64,000 nt of DNA from Flavobacterium sp. MDT1-60 (GTDB lineage: Bacteria; Bacteroidota; Bacteroidia; Flavobacteriales; Flavobacteriaceae): contig NZ_CP062159.1 of the NCBI RefSeq assembly GCF_014844035.1, forward strand, positions 992,001 to 1,056,000. The letters are read 5' to 3'. Shown here piece after piece: positions 19,251 through 28,333 of the stretch. Position numbers and translations under genes: made by a program. The notes under the pieces were generated by a model. That model saw only the letters and a program-made list of their open reading frames with translations, was not told the DNA's origin and ran no database searches. Every line of letters starts with the position of its first letter. Positions within the stretch are counted from its first letter, which is position 1.

Positions 19251-19684
19251 AATTTATTCAGAATAACAATCTCTTCTTTTGAGTTTTTATTTCGGACAAT
19301 AATTTTTTTGTATTTCCATGCTGTTCCAATTTTATCAGCAGAAATATCTAATTTCCCATTCCCCTTAGTGCCTTTAATTCTAATAGATAATTCAACTGAA
19401 TTATTGCTATTGGTGTAAACAGCATTTCCTTCTAAGATGGCTAATTTATCTATTGGTTGAATTATGCCAACAGTTTGTAATATTCTTTTATTGGAATTAG
19501 CCTTCTCGATCGCTTTTTCATAGAGAGAATTGTCTGAATAAGCCCGAACGATATCAGTTATGTTTTCTTGTGAATTTGAAGTCAATAAAAGAGCAGGAAT
19601 AAAAATAAATACAATAGTTGTCGGAACTGACCATTTCCAATTTCGTTTAAGCCAGCTTTCCTTCACTACTAAATCGTTATCCAT
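19247..19684 (-). CDS. Coa1-like (cytochrome c oxidase assembly factor 1 family) membrane protein
   Basis: This 145-aa protein has one transmembrane segment (~16-36) after a basic N-terminus. A small soluble domain follows with the Coa1-type layout: a helix ending in NKRILQTVG, then a beta-rich part with GNGKLDISADKIGTAWKYKKI. The family resemblance is from pattern memory, so it is moderate. A role in oxidase assembly in bacteria is unproven. It lies 18 bp downstream of the Ig-like lipoprotein gene and is probably co-transcribed with it. Confidence 0.65.
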   Translation of the reverse strand: MDNDLVVKESWLKRNWKWSVPTTIVFIFIPALLLTSNSQENITDIVRAYSDNSLYEKAIEKANSNKRILQTVGIIQPIDKLAILEGNAVYTNSNNSVELSIRIKGTKGNGKLDISADKIGTAWKYKKIIVRNKNSKEEIVILNKF

Positions 19685-19702
19685 TTTTTTTGAAGTTAAA
19701 GT

Positions 19703-21391
19703 CTAAAAGGCTTTGCTCTTTTTTACTGCATCCTTTTTCTTTTTGTTGTCTTCTTTTTTCTCCAGTTCTGGATTATAAGGAATGCTCATGTCAATAGTTT
19801 CATCGACATCCCAATTCGTTCGAACGTCAATTTCTTTTTGATAATAAAATACTTCTTCGGCATAGGTTTTCTTTAGGAAATTCCCGGAATCATAAATTTT
19901 ATTTTTATTGTCGTCGTACGTTATTCGAAGTGTAAATGCATTGGGCTCAACTAAATCAAAGGTGAGTTTGGTTTGTCCTTCAGAATATTGACTGGCAAGG
20001 ACAACATCTCCTTTTTTATTGGTTATTTCAACAATAATGGGGAAACGTTTTACATTTTTTAAATTCAAAACCAAATTACCATAATCAGCATATTCCTTCG
20101 TGGTTAATTTATAAGATAAAGTGTCGTTGGTTTTATCGTAAAAGTCCGTTAAAGCACCTGGCAGAAAAGTAAATTTATATTTTTCCAAAGGTTCTTTCTT
20201 GAAATCAACATGTAGTTTTTGGTCGAATTCATCGTATGCGGTAGTAAAATCAACTGCGACCGAATCTTTATTCGTCAGCTTGATTTTTGATTTGTCAAAC
20301 TTTACCAAAGGCGTAGCTGATTCTAATGTAAATCGGTCTCTGAAATTAAGAACACCACTTTGTGTTGCAGTGATATTTAAAGTGTCTTTTTTCTGGTCTT
20401 TAATCTTAAATGTAAATTTCTTATTGTAATTCTCATTACTAACTTCCATAGATAAAGAGTCGACTTTTATAGGTTTGTACCAAACTTGCAATGAATCTTT
20501 TTTGGGATATCTTGTTACAATAGACTCCAGAATTTCATCTTTGTTTTTAAGGACTACTTTAGGTTTGGAATTGGTAAAATCCTGTTTGCTGTCGTATGGA
20601 AGAAATAATCTGTTTCCGGAAGCCTGTATTGGTTTTAGCACTTTTAAAGGTTGTGATTCCTTAAAAAGTTCTATTTCAAAAAGAGTATCATTTGGTACTG
20701 TAATGTAGTGTTTTATAAAACCAATTTTGTCATCTTTCGGATTAAATTTATTGTTACTTCCTTTATCTTTCAAGGCAACTAAAAGGTATTTTCCCGCCTT
20801 TAAATTTTCTAATTTAAAAGTTCGTAAACTATCTAAAGTATTGGTGATATATCTTGGGAATTCCCTGTAAACTACAGAGTCTTTAAATTTGTCATTGACT
20901 TCATAGAGCATAACTGAAACAAAATTATCTACATTTTTTTCATAAGCATCTTTTACTATTCCGCCAATAGAAAGTGAATCGATATAAGATCCTGTAGAAA
21001 AAACATATTTAAATTGGTTAAGTGCATTTCCTTCATTATTATCTGCAATACTTTGCCCAAAATTCATGCTGTATGTGGTGTTGGGCTGTAAAGTGTCTAA
21101 AATTTTTATGGTTATTTCTTTACTTGCGGTGGTTGGCAAAATGATTGGTTCGTGCTTCATGGGCGGCGAAATAATCAATTGCTTATTGGTGTTTTTAAGT
21201 TTTACATATTCATCAAATGTCAAAATAATTTCACTTGCCTTAAAATCGGTACTGAAATTTTTTGGGCTACTGTATTTTAAAACAGGAGCCAGAGTATCTT
21301 TTAGTCCTCCGGTGATGCTACCTCTTTTGGCACAGCTCATCATTAAAAATACCAATAAAAATGGAATATATTTAAAGTTGTTTTTCAACAT
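19703..21391 (-). CDS. Ig-like (Big_5/SbsA-type) domain lipoprotein
   Basis: This is a ~562-aa lipoprotein. From the ATG at 21391 the signal peptide MLKNNFKYIPFLLVFLMMSC ends in a lipobox Cys, followed by GSITGGLKDTLAPVL and a Big_5-like module (SSPKNFSTDFKASEIILTFDEYV, PNTTYSMNFGQSIADNNEGN). The remainder is beta-rich and ends in a Lys-rich tail. A GTG at 21415 would add eight residues. I prefer the ATG because a promoter-like TTATTTTG lies just upstream of the GTG. The protein is probably surface-exposed; its function is unknown. This kind of lipoprotein is common and conserved in Bacteroidota. Confidence 0.85.
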   Translation of the reverse strand: MLKNNFKYIPFLLVFLMMSCAKRGSITGGLKDTLAPVLKYSSPKNFSTDFKASEIILTFDEYVKLKNTNKQLIISPPMKHEPIILPTTASKEITIKILDTLQPNTTYSMNFGQSIADNNEGNALNQFKYVFSTGSYIDSLSIGGIVKDAYEKNVDNFVSVMLYEVNDKFKDSVVYREFPRYITNTLDSLRTFKLENLKAGKYLLVALKDKGSNNKFNPKDDKIGFIKHYITVPNDTLFEIELFKESQPLKVLKPIQASGNRLFLPYDSKQDFTNSKPKVVLKNKDEILESIVTRYPKKDSLQVWYKPIKVDSLSMEVSNENYNKKFTFKIKDQKKDTLNITATQSGVLNFRDRFTLESATPLVKFDKSKIKLTNKDSVAVDFTTAYDEFDQKLHVDFKKEPLEKYKFTFLPGALTDFYDKTNDTLSYKLTTKEYADYGNLVLNLKNVKRFPIIVEITNKKGDVVLASQYSEGQTKLTFDLVEPNAFTLRITYDDNKNKIYDSGNFLKKTYAEEVFYYQKEIDVRTNWDVDETIDMSIPYNPELEKKEDNKKKKDAVKKSKAF

Positions 21392-21565
21392 AACAGTTTT
21401 TGAATTTGATTGCACAAAATAACGATTATATTTGCTTTAAGCGAAATTTTTTATCTATTTATTAGGATTTGGAGCTTTTACGTTTTTCTTTATTTCTTAA
21501 ATTCTAAAGAAGTAATTTGATATAATTTCTTACTTTTGAGTTCAAAAATATAATTTCTCTCCGTT

Positions 21566-22570
21566 TTGATTAAAAAGTCTTTTCTGATTTTCTTCGTTTT
21601 TTTATTAACCGCCTGCAGTAAAAATGATAAGCCCATTATTGCTTTTTATTATTGGAAAACGGTTTTTAAATTATCTGAAACAGAAAAAGAGGTCTTGAAG
21701 GATAATAATGTTGAGAAACTTTATATTCGATATTTTGATGTTGGTTTAAACCCAAAAACGACAGAACCTATTCCGGTTAGTCCGATACATTTTCAGGGGA
21801 ATGTTAGTAAATTTGATATTGTTCCAGTAGTTTTTATTCAAAATAAAGTCATGTTAAAGTCAAATATTAATGTTGACGATCTGGCTAAAAAGACGTTTCG
21901 TTTAGTAAACGAGATTAATGTAAAAAACAATATAGTTTGTAGTGAAATTCAGATTGATTGCGATTGGACATTGGCCAGTAAAGAAAATTATTTGAGATTT
22001 ATTGAGCGATTTAAAAAGCTTTCTCATAAAAAACTCTCGGCCACGATTCGGTTGCATCAGGTTAAATATTTTAAAAGGACTAAAATTCCAAATGTCGACT
22101 CCGGTGTTTTGATGTATTATAATATGGGAACTATTGCTCCGGATTCTATAAATTCTATATACAACCATCAGATAGCGGAAAAATATCTTAAAAGTTTGAA
22201 GAAGTATCCGCTGCATCTCGATATTGCATTGCCAATTTATTCGTGGGCAATTCATATCCGAAATCAAAAAGTGATTGGCTTACGTTCTAAACTGAATGTC
22301 GCTCAGCTTAAGAAGGATAATAATTTTGAACAGATTAATTCCATTTTTTTTAAAGTAAAAAAGTCTAATTACAAAAATGGATTTTTTTATGAAGAAGGGG
22401 ATATGCTAAAAATTGAACCAATTGCTGCAGAAGATTTAAAAATGATGGGAGAGGAACTAAATGAAAATTTGGCAGATACCCCGAAGGAAATTATATTTTA
22501 CGATTTAGATGAATTCAATTTAAAAAATTATGAAAAGAATATTTTTGAACAAGTTGTTTCTTGTTTCTAG
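21566..22570 (+). CDS. hypothetical lipoprotein, possible TIM-barrel fold
   Basis: This 334-aa protein starts at a TTG (no in-frame ATG fits the signal peptide). MIKKSFLIFFVFLLTAC is a short lipoprotein signal with Cys17. The mature part alternates strands and helices. A segment with CSEIQIDCDWTLASKENYLR and then KKLSATIRLHQV resembles a TIM-barrel glycosidase-like or DUF3142-like core, but this is only tentative. Its last 41 bp overlap the next gene in another frame, so the two are likely translated together. Confidence 0.7.
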   Translation: MIKKSFLIFFVFLLTACSKNDKPIIAFYYWKTVFKLSETEKEVLKDNNVEKLYIRYFDVGLNPKTTEPIPVSPIHFQGNVSKFDIVPVVFIQNKVMLKSNINVDDLAKKTFRLVNEINVKNNIVCSEIQIDCDWTLASKENYLRFIERFKKLSHKKLSATIRLHQVKYFKRTKIPNVDSGVLMYYNMGTIAPDSINSIYNHQIAEKYLKSLKKYPLHLDIALPIYSWAIHIRNQKVIGLRSKLNVAQLKKDNNFEQINSIFFKVKKSNYKNGFFYEEGDMLKIEPIAAEDLKMMGEELNENLADTPKEIIFYDLDEFNLKNYEKNIFEQVVSCF

Positions 22571-24884
22571 TGTAGCTTTATTTGCTGTTTACGGAATAAT
22601 TTATGCTTGCGGCGGAGGAGACGACTGGGACTTTTTTGGCTATAATTCAAATTTTACTCCTGAAACTTTTACAGATAAGTCGTATTCGCCACTTTTTTTG
22701 TCTGGAGATGTTTTTTACGGAATTGGATTTGATATGCAACATAATTCAAGATTTAATGAAGATATAAAATCGGATTGGAAAAATTATTTAAAAACAAAAA
22801 TGGACACGGCAAGTGTCAGTTATTTTTTAATTGGAGATCTTACGCCAAGATATTCCAGTGAAAGTAAAATTTCGAAGAATAAAGATGAAATTACAGATCT
22901 TCATGTTTTCTTTAAAACTAAAAAAGCGAACCCAACTTCTTTAAAATGGGGTAAAAAGATTGATTTAAAAGAAGCTAAAATCAAGAGTTTTATTGAGTTT
23001 TTATATTTGGCGCAAAAGATTGAAACCGTTTCTATCAATGAAGATTATTGGAGTTATGATCCGGTCGTGGCTAAAACTTTTGATGACTTGAAAATGATTC
23101 AGTCAATCGAAAATGTTTATAACACAACATCAGATGCATTTCTGAAAAATAGGTATTGGTTTTTAACAACAAAAGCTTATTTCTATAGTAGCAATAAACC
23201 AAAAACAGTTGAGTTTTTCAATAAAACTGAAAAATCAGTTCCTAAAAACATATTGTATTATCGTGCACTTTCTTATGTGGCGGGAATAAAATATCAGCAG
23301 AAAAAATATTCGGAATCCAATTATTTATACGCCCAGGTTTTTGATAAATGTCCAGAAATGAGAGTTGTGACAGCCTATAGCTTTCATCCTCAAAATGAAG
23401 CAGACTGGAATAAGTCATTAGCGATGACAAAAGACAATAAAGAAAAAGCGGCACTTTGGGCGATTCATGGTTATTACAAAGATGAGGTACAAGCCATTGA
23501 CAAAATTTATACATTAGATCCTAAAAGCGAACATCTGAATTATCTGCTTACCAGATTAGTAAACAAACAGGAGCAGAATATAAATAATTCATTTGAAGAA
23601 AGTGCAAAAGAAAATATACCGGCAAAAAAGCTTTCGGTTGCTGAAAATAAAGAAATAAACAAAAGTAAAATTGATAAAAAAGCTTTTGAATTAGTTTCGA
23701 AGATTAGCACTGCAGGAAATGTTGAAAAACCATATTTGTGGAATATTGCTTTAGGATATTTGCAAACACTAAAAGCCGATTATATCAATGCTGATACTAA
23801 TTTTGACAAAGCGGAGAAAATAATGCCTAAAACAGAATTGGCGAAATATCAGTTAAGATTACTTCGTTTTGTGAATAATATGAGCAAAATTGATAAGCTA
23901 ACCGATAAAAATGAACAAACAATTCTGGCTGATTTGAATTGGTTATATCAGGAACTTCCTAAAACATATAAAGGAGGGGAATTTCGCTATCAAAATGCTT
24001 CTTCATGGAGCAGAAGTTATTTAGCAGCACTTTATAAAGCAAATGGTAATTCAGTTATGACGGAGATATTTGGAGAATCGCGTTATAGCTACTGGAATGA
24101 CGGAAATGCATTTTATGATAATGAAAAAAATCTTTTAGCCATGAAATCTTTTTTAAGTAAGAACAATAAAACTGAAATAGAAAAAATTGGTGCCGGCATT
24201 TACAGTTTGAAGTTAAAGGACATCAATAATTTCCAGGCGGTTCAGGCGACTTTCAAAAATAAAATACCTGAAGCAATTGCATTTATTAAAGAAACAGATT
24301 CGGTTCAATATTATAATTTCTTAGGAAACCCGTTTAACGGAAATATAAAAGATTGTCATGATTGTGAACATGCAGCCTATCAAAAGAAGAAGTATTCTCA
24401 AATTGAGTTTTTAAGTACAATAAAATCGATGCAGGATAAATTGGCTCAAAAAGAAGATGTATATGCAAATAGTTTACTGTTAGGAAATGCATTTTATAAT
24501 ATTACCCATTTTGGAAACGGCAGAACTTTTTATGAAATTAGTATTGTAGGTTATGGTTCAAGTCCGTATTCGTTTAGAGATTCGATGAAAAAAATGATTA
24601 CGAATTGCGATCTGCCTAAAATGTATTATCAAAAGGCATTTGAGGCGGCTACTACAAAAGAGCAAAAGGTGAAATGTGTGTATTTATTGTCAAAATGCGA
24701 GCGTAATGACTATTATAATAATAAATATAATAATGTAACCAATTGGTGGAGTGTTGAAGATGATAAAATTAATTTTATTGCCTGGAACGGATTCAAGGCT
24801 TTAAAAAAGGATTATTCGGATACAAAATATTATCAGGATGTTATTGCGGAATGTGGTTATTTTAAAACGTATATAAATCAATAG
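22530..24884 (+). CDS. hypothetical secreted/lipoprotein with helical repeats
   Basis: This 784-aa protein has an N-terminal signal sequence ending in GIIYAC, a plausible lipobox, followed by GGGDDWDFFGYNSNFTPE. The body is rich in alternating helices (ALSYVAGIKYQQKKYSESNYLYAQVF, LWNIALGYLQTLKADYINAD), like TPR-type solenoids. I do not recognise a catalytic motif. The gene begins inside the previous lipoprotein gene (41-bp overlap). This implies translational coupling and perhaps a shared complex on the cell surface. Low similarity to well-studied families makes a function call impossible. Confidence 0.75.
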   Translation: MKRIFLNKLFLVSSVALFAVYGIIYACGGGDDWDFFGYNSNFTPETFTDKSYSPLFLSGDVFYGIGFDMQHNSRFNEDIKSDWKNYLKTKMDTASVSYFLIGDLTPRYSSESKISKNKDEITDLHVFFKTKKANPTSLKWGKKIDLKEAKIKSFIEFLYLAQKIETVSINEDYWSYDPVVAKTFDDLKMIQSIENVYNTTSDAFLKNRYWFLTTKAYFYSSNKPKTVEFFNKTEKSVPKNILYYRALSYVAGIKYQQKKYSESNYLYAQVFDKCPEMRVVTAYSFHPQNEADWNKSLAMTKDNKEKAALWAIHGYYKDEVQAIDKIYTLDPKSEHLNYLLTRLVNKQEQNINNSFEESAKENIPAKKLSVAENKEINKSKIDKKAFELVSKISTAGNVEKPYLWNIALGYLQTLKADYINADTNFDKAEKIMPKTELAKYQLRLLRFVNNMSKIDKLTDKNEQTILADLNWLYQELPKTYKGGEFRYQNASSWSRSYLAALYKANGNSVMTEIFGESRYSYWNDGNAFYDNEKNLLAMKSFLSKNNKTEIEKIGAGIYSLKLKDINNFQAVQATFKNKIPEAIAFIKETDSVQYYNFLGNPFNGNIKDCHDCEHAAYQKKKYSQIEFLSTIKSMQDKLAQKEDVYANSLLLGNAFYNITHFGNGRTFYEISIVGYGSSPYSFRDSMKKMITNCDLPKMYYQKAFEAATTKEQKVKCVYLLSKCERNDYYNNKYNNVTNWWSVEDDKINFIAWNGFKALKKDYSDTKYYQDVIAECGYFKTYINQ

Positions 24885-24917
24885 TTGTAACAGTATTTGT
24901 ATTGTAAAATTAAGAAG

Positions 24918-25322
24918 ATGGTAAATAAAATTGAACATATAGGAATAGCAGTTAAAAACATGGATGATGCGAATGTATTGTTCGAAAAATTACTGGGAGT
25001 TCCATCATATAAAGAAGAAGAGGTAGAAAGCGAAGGTGTTTTGACCTCTTTCTTTCAAACAGGATCAAATAAAATTGAGCTTTTAATGGCAACTAATCCA
25101 GAAAGTCCAATAGCTAAGTTTTTAGAAAAAAAAGGAGAAGGAATTCATCACATCGCTTTTGATGTTGAAGATATTTATGCGGAAATAGAACGTTTAAAAA
25201 GTGAAGGTTTTATATTGATAAATGAAGTTCCGAAGAAGGGTGCTGACAATAAATTGGTGGTTTTTTTGCATCCAAAAAATACAAACGGGGTTTTAGTGGA
25301 GCTTTGTCAGGAAATAAAGTAA
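24918..25322 (+). CDS. mce: methylmalonyl-CoA epimerase
   Basis: This 134-aa vicinal-oxygen-chelate protein begins MVNKIEHIGIAVKNM. The His in EHIGIAV, the Glu in NKIELLMA, the His in GIHHIAFDVED and the Glu in VLVELCQE supply the metal-binding and catalytic residues of the family. It interconverts (2R)- and (2S)-methylmalonyl-CoA, between propionyl-CoA carboxylase and methylmalonyl-CoA mutase. A longer frame from 24897 adds seven residues, but ATG 24918 gives the family N-terminus. The gene is in tandem with the two lipoprotein genes but has its own function. Confidence 0.93.
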   Translation: MVNKIEHIGIAVKNMDDANVLFEKLLGVPSYKEEEVESEGVLTSFFQTGSNKIELLMATNPESPIAKFLEKKGEGIHHIAFDVEDIYAEIERLKSEGFILINEVPKKGADNKLVVFLHPKNTNGVLVELCQEIK

Positions 25323-25469
25323 AATTTCTCATTTACTAATTAAGAAATAATACATTGAAAATCAATTGCGTTTAGAAATAGAGGTGTTGCAATTTGAAAT
25401 TAAATAGAAATCATATCTTAAAATATTTGCAGTGAATAAAAAATAGTAGTAATATTGCATCCTCAAACC

Positions 25470-25543
25470 GGTCCTATAGCTCAGCTGGTTAGAGCACCTG
25501 ACTCATAATCAGGTGGTCCCTGGTTCGAGCCCAGGTGGGACCA
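25470..25543 (+). tRNA. tRNA with CAU anticodon (Ile2 or elongator Met)
   Basis: A full cloverleaf folds: acceptor GGTCCTA/TGGGACC, D-arm GCTC...GAGC, anticodon stem CCTGA/TCAGG with loop CTCATAA (anticodon CAT at 25504-25506), variable TGGTC, T-arm CCTGG/CCAGG, discriminator A; no encoded CCA. The C4 and C5 of the acceptor match features linked to lysidine-modified tRNA-Ile2, so Ile(CAU) is my preference, but Met cannot be excluded. Confidence 0.93.
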
Positions 25544-25555
25544 CGTAGTAAAAAA

Positions 25556-25586
25556 GCTTCATAAAAATTTTATGAAGCTTTTTTTT
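25556..25586 (+). terminator. terminator after tRNA
   Basis: GCTTCATAAAA (25556-25566) pairs with TTTTATGAAGC (25568-25578), followed by eight T. This is a standard rho-independent terminator 12 bp after the tRNA. Confidence 0.88.
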
Positions 25587-25722
25587 GTGATTTAGGTTGT
25601 AATTTTGGTAAAAACTTCTACATTTGCTTCAGAATTATAGCAGAAAACTTGTTTTTTGTGAGAAATTTCTAAGACCCCAAGTCTAATTTAAATACTGTGC
25701 TTGTTTTTAGCATGCTAAACTT

Positions 25723-25938
25723 ATGAAAGTAATAAAGACAGTTTATTTTACAGTTTTTTTGATATTAATTAATATCTGTGGTTTATTTGCGCAACCTTCC
25801 CAGCCTGCTGATGCAGGTCCACCACTCGAACCACCTGGAGGTCCTATTGATAGTTATCTTTTGGTTTTAATAATAGCTGCCTTACTATTAGGGATGGTTG
25901 TTATATATAAAAATAAAATAAAAAAAGCTTCAGTATAA
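25723..25938 (+). CDS. PID-CTERM sorting-signal mini-protein
   Basis: This 71-aa protein has a signal peptide (1-23, cut after GLFA), a short proline/glycine-rich linker and a C-terminal signal. That signal is GGPIDSYLLVLIIAALLL, followed by GMVVIYKNKIKKA. The Pro-Ile-Asp motif before a hydrophobic helix and a basic tail is the PID-CTERM protein-sorting signal of Flavobacteria. Almost nothing lies between the export and sorting signals, so the mature product may be a tiny surface peptide or a decoy substrate of the sorting enzyme. The stop codon lies within the terminator hairpin. No sorting protease is encoded nearby. Confidence 0.8.
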   Translation: MKVIKTVYFTVFLILINICGLFAQPSQPADAGPPLEPPGGPIDSYLLVLIIAALLLGMVVIYKNKIKKASV

Positions 25939-25952
25939 ACTGAAGCTTTTTT
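25921..25952. terminator. bidirectional terminator overlapping a stop codon
   Basis: GCTTCAGT (25927-25934) pairs with ACTGAAGC (25939-25946) around the loop ATAA, flanked by A6 and T6. It serves the PID-CTERM gene and, on the other strand, ribE. The TAA stop of the PID-CTERM gene is in the loop. Confidence 0.88.
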
Positions 25953-25968
25953 ATGAATCATTTCGCTT

Positions 25969-26559
25969 CTATTTGTTGATAGAATACAATCTTGAAATGT
26001 ATTTGCCTACAACATCAAATTCTAAATTTATTTTCGTACCAACTTTAAAGTTTTTGAAATTAGTATTTTCAAAAGTATAAGGTATAATCGATACACTAAA
26101 TTCATTTGTTTTAGAATTTACAACAGTTAAGCTAACACCGTTTACAGTTATGGAGCCTTTTTCTATTGTAATGTTGTTAAGGTTTTTGTCGTATTCAAAA
26201 GTGTAATTCCAGCTTCCGTTTGCTTCTTCAATTTTAATGCAGGTTCCAGTTTGGTCTACATGGCCTTGTACAATATGTCCGTCAAGACGATCTCCAAGTT
26301 TCATTCCTCTTTCCAGATTTACGATATCACCTGTTTTCCAGTCTCCAATATTTGTTTTTAAAATAGTTTCATCAATAGCGGTAACGGTATAATATGAATC
26401 TTTTATTGCTACGACTGTCAGGCAGATTCCGTTGTGAGAAACGCTTTGATCAATCTTTAACTCATTTGTAATGGAGGAGTCGACTGTGATGTGGAGATTG
26501 TTTTTGTCTTTTTGTATTTCGTGAATCCTTCCAAGGGTTTCTATAATTCCTGTAAACAT
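25969..26559 (-). CDS. ribE: riboflavin synthase alpha chain
   Basis: This 196-aa protein is built from two lumazine-binding repeats. The first begins MFTGIIETLGRI and has HNGICLTVVAI. The second has GHIVQGHVDQTG and VNGVSLTVVNS. Riboflavin synthase dismutates two 6,7-dimethyl-8-ribityllumazine molecules to riboflavin. It is divergent from pdxA with a 57-bp gap that must hold both promoters. Confidence 0.95.
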   Translation of the reverse strand: MFTGIIETLGRIHEIQKDKNNLHITVDSSITNELKIDQSVSHNGICLTVVAIKDSYYTVTAIDETILKTNIGDWKTGDIVNLERGMKLGDRLDGHIVQGHVDQTGTCIKIEEANGSWNYTFEYDKNLNNITIEKGSITVNGVSLTVVNSKTNEFSVSIIPYTFENTNFKNFKVGTKINLEFDVVGKYISRLYSINK

Positions 26560-26575
26560 TGTTGTTTTATTTTAC

Positions 26576-26583
26576 TAAATTTG
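26576..26583 (+). promoter_or_regulatory. putative -7 box of pdxA
   Basis: TAAATTTG fits the -7 consensus 33 bp before the pdxA ATG in the ribE-pdxA gap. No clear -33 element lies at the usual distance. Confidence 0.4.
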
Positions 26584-26616
26584 CACATCAAAATTAGTAA
26601 TAAATAATCTGAGCTC

Positions 26617-27666
26617 ATGAATAAAAAAGCAGAAAATATAATTGTTGGAATTTCAGTTGGAGATTTAAACGGTATTGGAAGCGAAGTTATACTTAAAACA
26701 TTCGAAGATTCTCGCATGTTAGAAATGTGCACGCCGGTTATTTTTGCAAACGCTAAAATACTTTCATTTGTTAAAAAAAGTATCACGTCAACAATTCAGT
26801 TTCATGGTGTAGATAAATTAGATCAGGTTTTGCCTGGGAAAGTTAATGTCTTAAATCTTTGGAAAGAAGGTGTTGATATTAATTTGGGAACAAACGACGA
26901 GAAAATTGGAGAATATGCAATTAAGTCTTTTGTTGCAGCAACCAAAGCCTTGAAGGAAGGTGAAATTGATGTTTTGGTTACCGCCCCTATCAATAAGTAC
27001 AATATCCAATCAGAGGAATTTAAATTTCCGGGACATACTGATTATTTAGACCAGGAATTAGAAGGTAATGCCTTGATGATGATGGTTCAGGATAATTTAA
27101 GAGTGGGTTTACTGACAGATCATGTGCCGCTAAATGAAGTTTCGTCTCATTTGACAGAAGAATTAATTACAAGAAAAATCGAAACAGTCAGAAAATCTTT
27201 GATTCAGGATTTTAGTATTGTAAAACCGAAAATTGCTGTATTAGGATTAAATCCACATGCAGGTGATGGAGGAGTTATAGGGAAAGAAGATGATTTGGTT
27301 TTGAAGCCAGCTTTAAGGAAAATATTTGAAGCCGGAACGATGGTTTTTGGTCCTTTTCCTGCTGATGGCTTTTTTGGAAGCGGTCAATATGAGAAATATG
27401 ATGCTATTGTAGCGACATATCATGATCAGGGATTGATTCCGTTTAAAACATTGTCTTTTGGAAAAGGAGTAAATTATACAGCAGGTTTAAATAAAATAAG
27501 AACATCACCAGATCATGGTACAGCATACGATATTGCTGGAAAAGACATGGCAGATTTCAATTCATTTAAAGAGGCAGTTTATCTCGCGATTGACATTTAT
27601 CGTTCGCGTAATCAGTATGAGGAGATTAGCCAAAAACCTCTTAAAATAAAAGAAAAACAGTTATAA
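26617..27666 (+). CDS. pdxA: 4-hydroxythreonine-4-phosphate dehydrogenase
   Basis: This 349-aa enzyme of DXP-dependent pyridoxal phosphate synthesis carries the PdxA metal-site histidines in FPGHTDYL, NPHAGDGG and SPDHGTAYDIAG. The substrate region is FFGSGQYEKYDAIVATYHDQ, and the N-terminus is GISVGDLNGIGSEV. It oxidises and decarboxylates 4-phosphohydroxythreonine using NAD(P). The length is typical. It is followed by the DUF177 gene after a short gap that has its own promoter box. Confidence 0.95.
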   Translation: MNKKAENIIVGISVGDLNGIGSEVILKTFEDSRMLEMCTPVIFANAKILSFVKKSITSTIQFHGVDKLDQVLPGKVNVLNLWKEGVDINLGTNDEKIGEYAIKSFVAATKALKEGEIDVLVTAPINKYNIQSEEFKFPGHTDYLDQELEGNALMMMVQDNLRVGLLTDHVPLNEVSSHLTEELITRKIETVRKSLIQDFSIVKPKIAVLGLNPHAGDGGVIGKEDDLVLKPALRKIFEAGTMVFGPFPADGFFGSGQYEKYDAIVATYHDQGLIPFKTLSFGKGVNYTAGLNKIRTSPDHGTAYDIAGKDMADFNSFKEAVYLAIDIYRSRNQYEEISQKPLKIKEKQL

Positions 27667-27709
27667 ACAAAAAAAGGTGAATAAGATTATTAGTTTTATA
27701 ATAATTTTA

Positions 27710-27717
27710 TATCTTTG
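27710..27717 (+). promoter_or_regulatory. -7 box of the DUF177-rpmF operon
   Basis: TATCTTTG followed by CACCCC, in the short gap after pdxA, is a typical strong Flavobacterium -7 region. It gives a leader of about 24 nt to the ATG at 27746. Confidence 0.6.
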
Positions 27718-27745
27718 CACCCCAATTCAGGTATCTGAGTTTTAG

Positions 27746-28324
27746 ATGCCGATTGGTCAAATTGATGTTAAGATGAGCAAATCAAAAGAATTTTTAATTC
27801 CTTTTATGGGATTAAAGCTGGGAAAACACCATTTTGAGTATCAAATAAGTAACACGTTCTTTGAGAACTTTGATTACGACGAATTTCAAAGTTCGGATAT
27901 CAAAGTGAGTTTGGTTTTAGATAAGAAGAGCAACATGTTAGAGTTGGAATTCAAACACAAAGGAACTGTAAATGTGCCTTGTGATCTAACAGGCGAAGAT
28001 TTTGATCTTCCTATAAAAGGGAAAATGAAATTAATTGTTCGTTTTGGAGATGAATTTAACAACGATAATGAAGAGTTGTTAATCTTGCCGCACGGAGAGC
28101 ATGAATTAGATGTTGCACAATACATTTATGAAATGATTGCTCTTTCAGTACCGCTAAAACGAGTTCATCCGGGAGTTAAAGACGGAAGTTTGCAAACTGA
28201 AGCCTTAAAAAAACTGAATGAACTGACTGTAAAAGAAGTCAAAGAAGAGAAAAAAGAGAGTAAAAAAGAAGAAGATATTGACCCGCGTTGGGACAAATTA
28301 AAGCAACTATTAACGGATAAATAA
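27746..28324 (+). CDS. DUF177 (YceD-type) protein
   Basis: This 192-aa protein contains the DUF177 core: LELEFKHKGTVNVPCDLTGE, followed by LRFG-like VRFGDEF, and later LPHGEHELDVAQYIYEMIALS and KRVHPG. The C-terminus is Lys/Glu-rich and ends in DPRWDKLKQLL. DUF177 genes usually precede rpmF, as here with a 9-bp gap, and the protein is linked to 23S rRNA accumulation in other bacteria. A second ATG at 27773 would remove nine residues; both starts are compatible with the promoter at 27710. Confidence 0.9.
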   Translation: MPIGQIDVKMSKSKEFLIPFMGLKLGKHHFEYQISNTFFENFDYDEFQSSDIKVSLVLDKKSNMLELEFKHKGTVNVPCDLTGEDFDLPIKGKMKLIVRFGDEFNNDNEELLILPHGEHELDVAQYIYEMIALSVPLKRVHPGVKDGSLQTEALKKLNELTVKEVKEEKKESKKEEDIDPRWDKLKQLLTDK

Positions 28325-28333
28325 TATAGTAAA

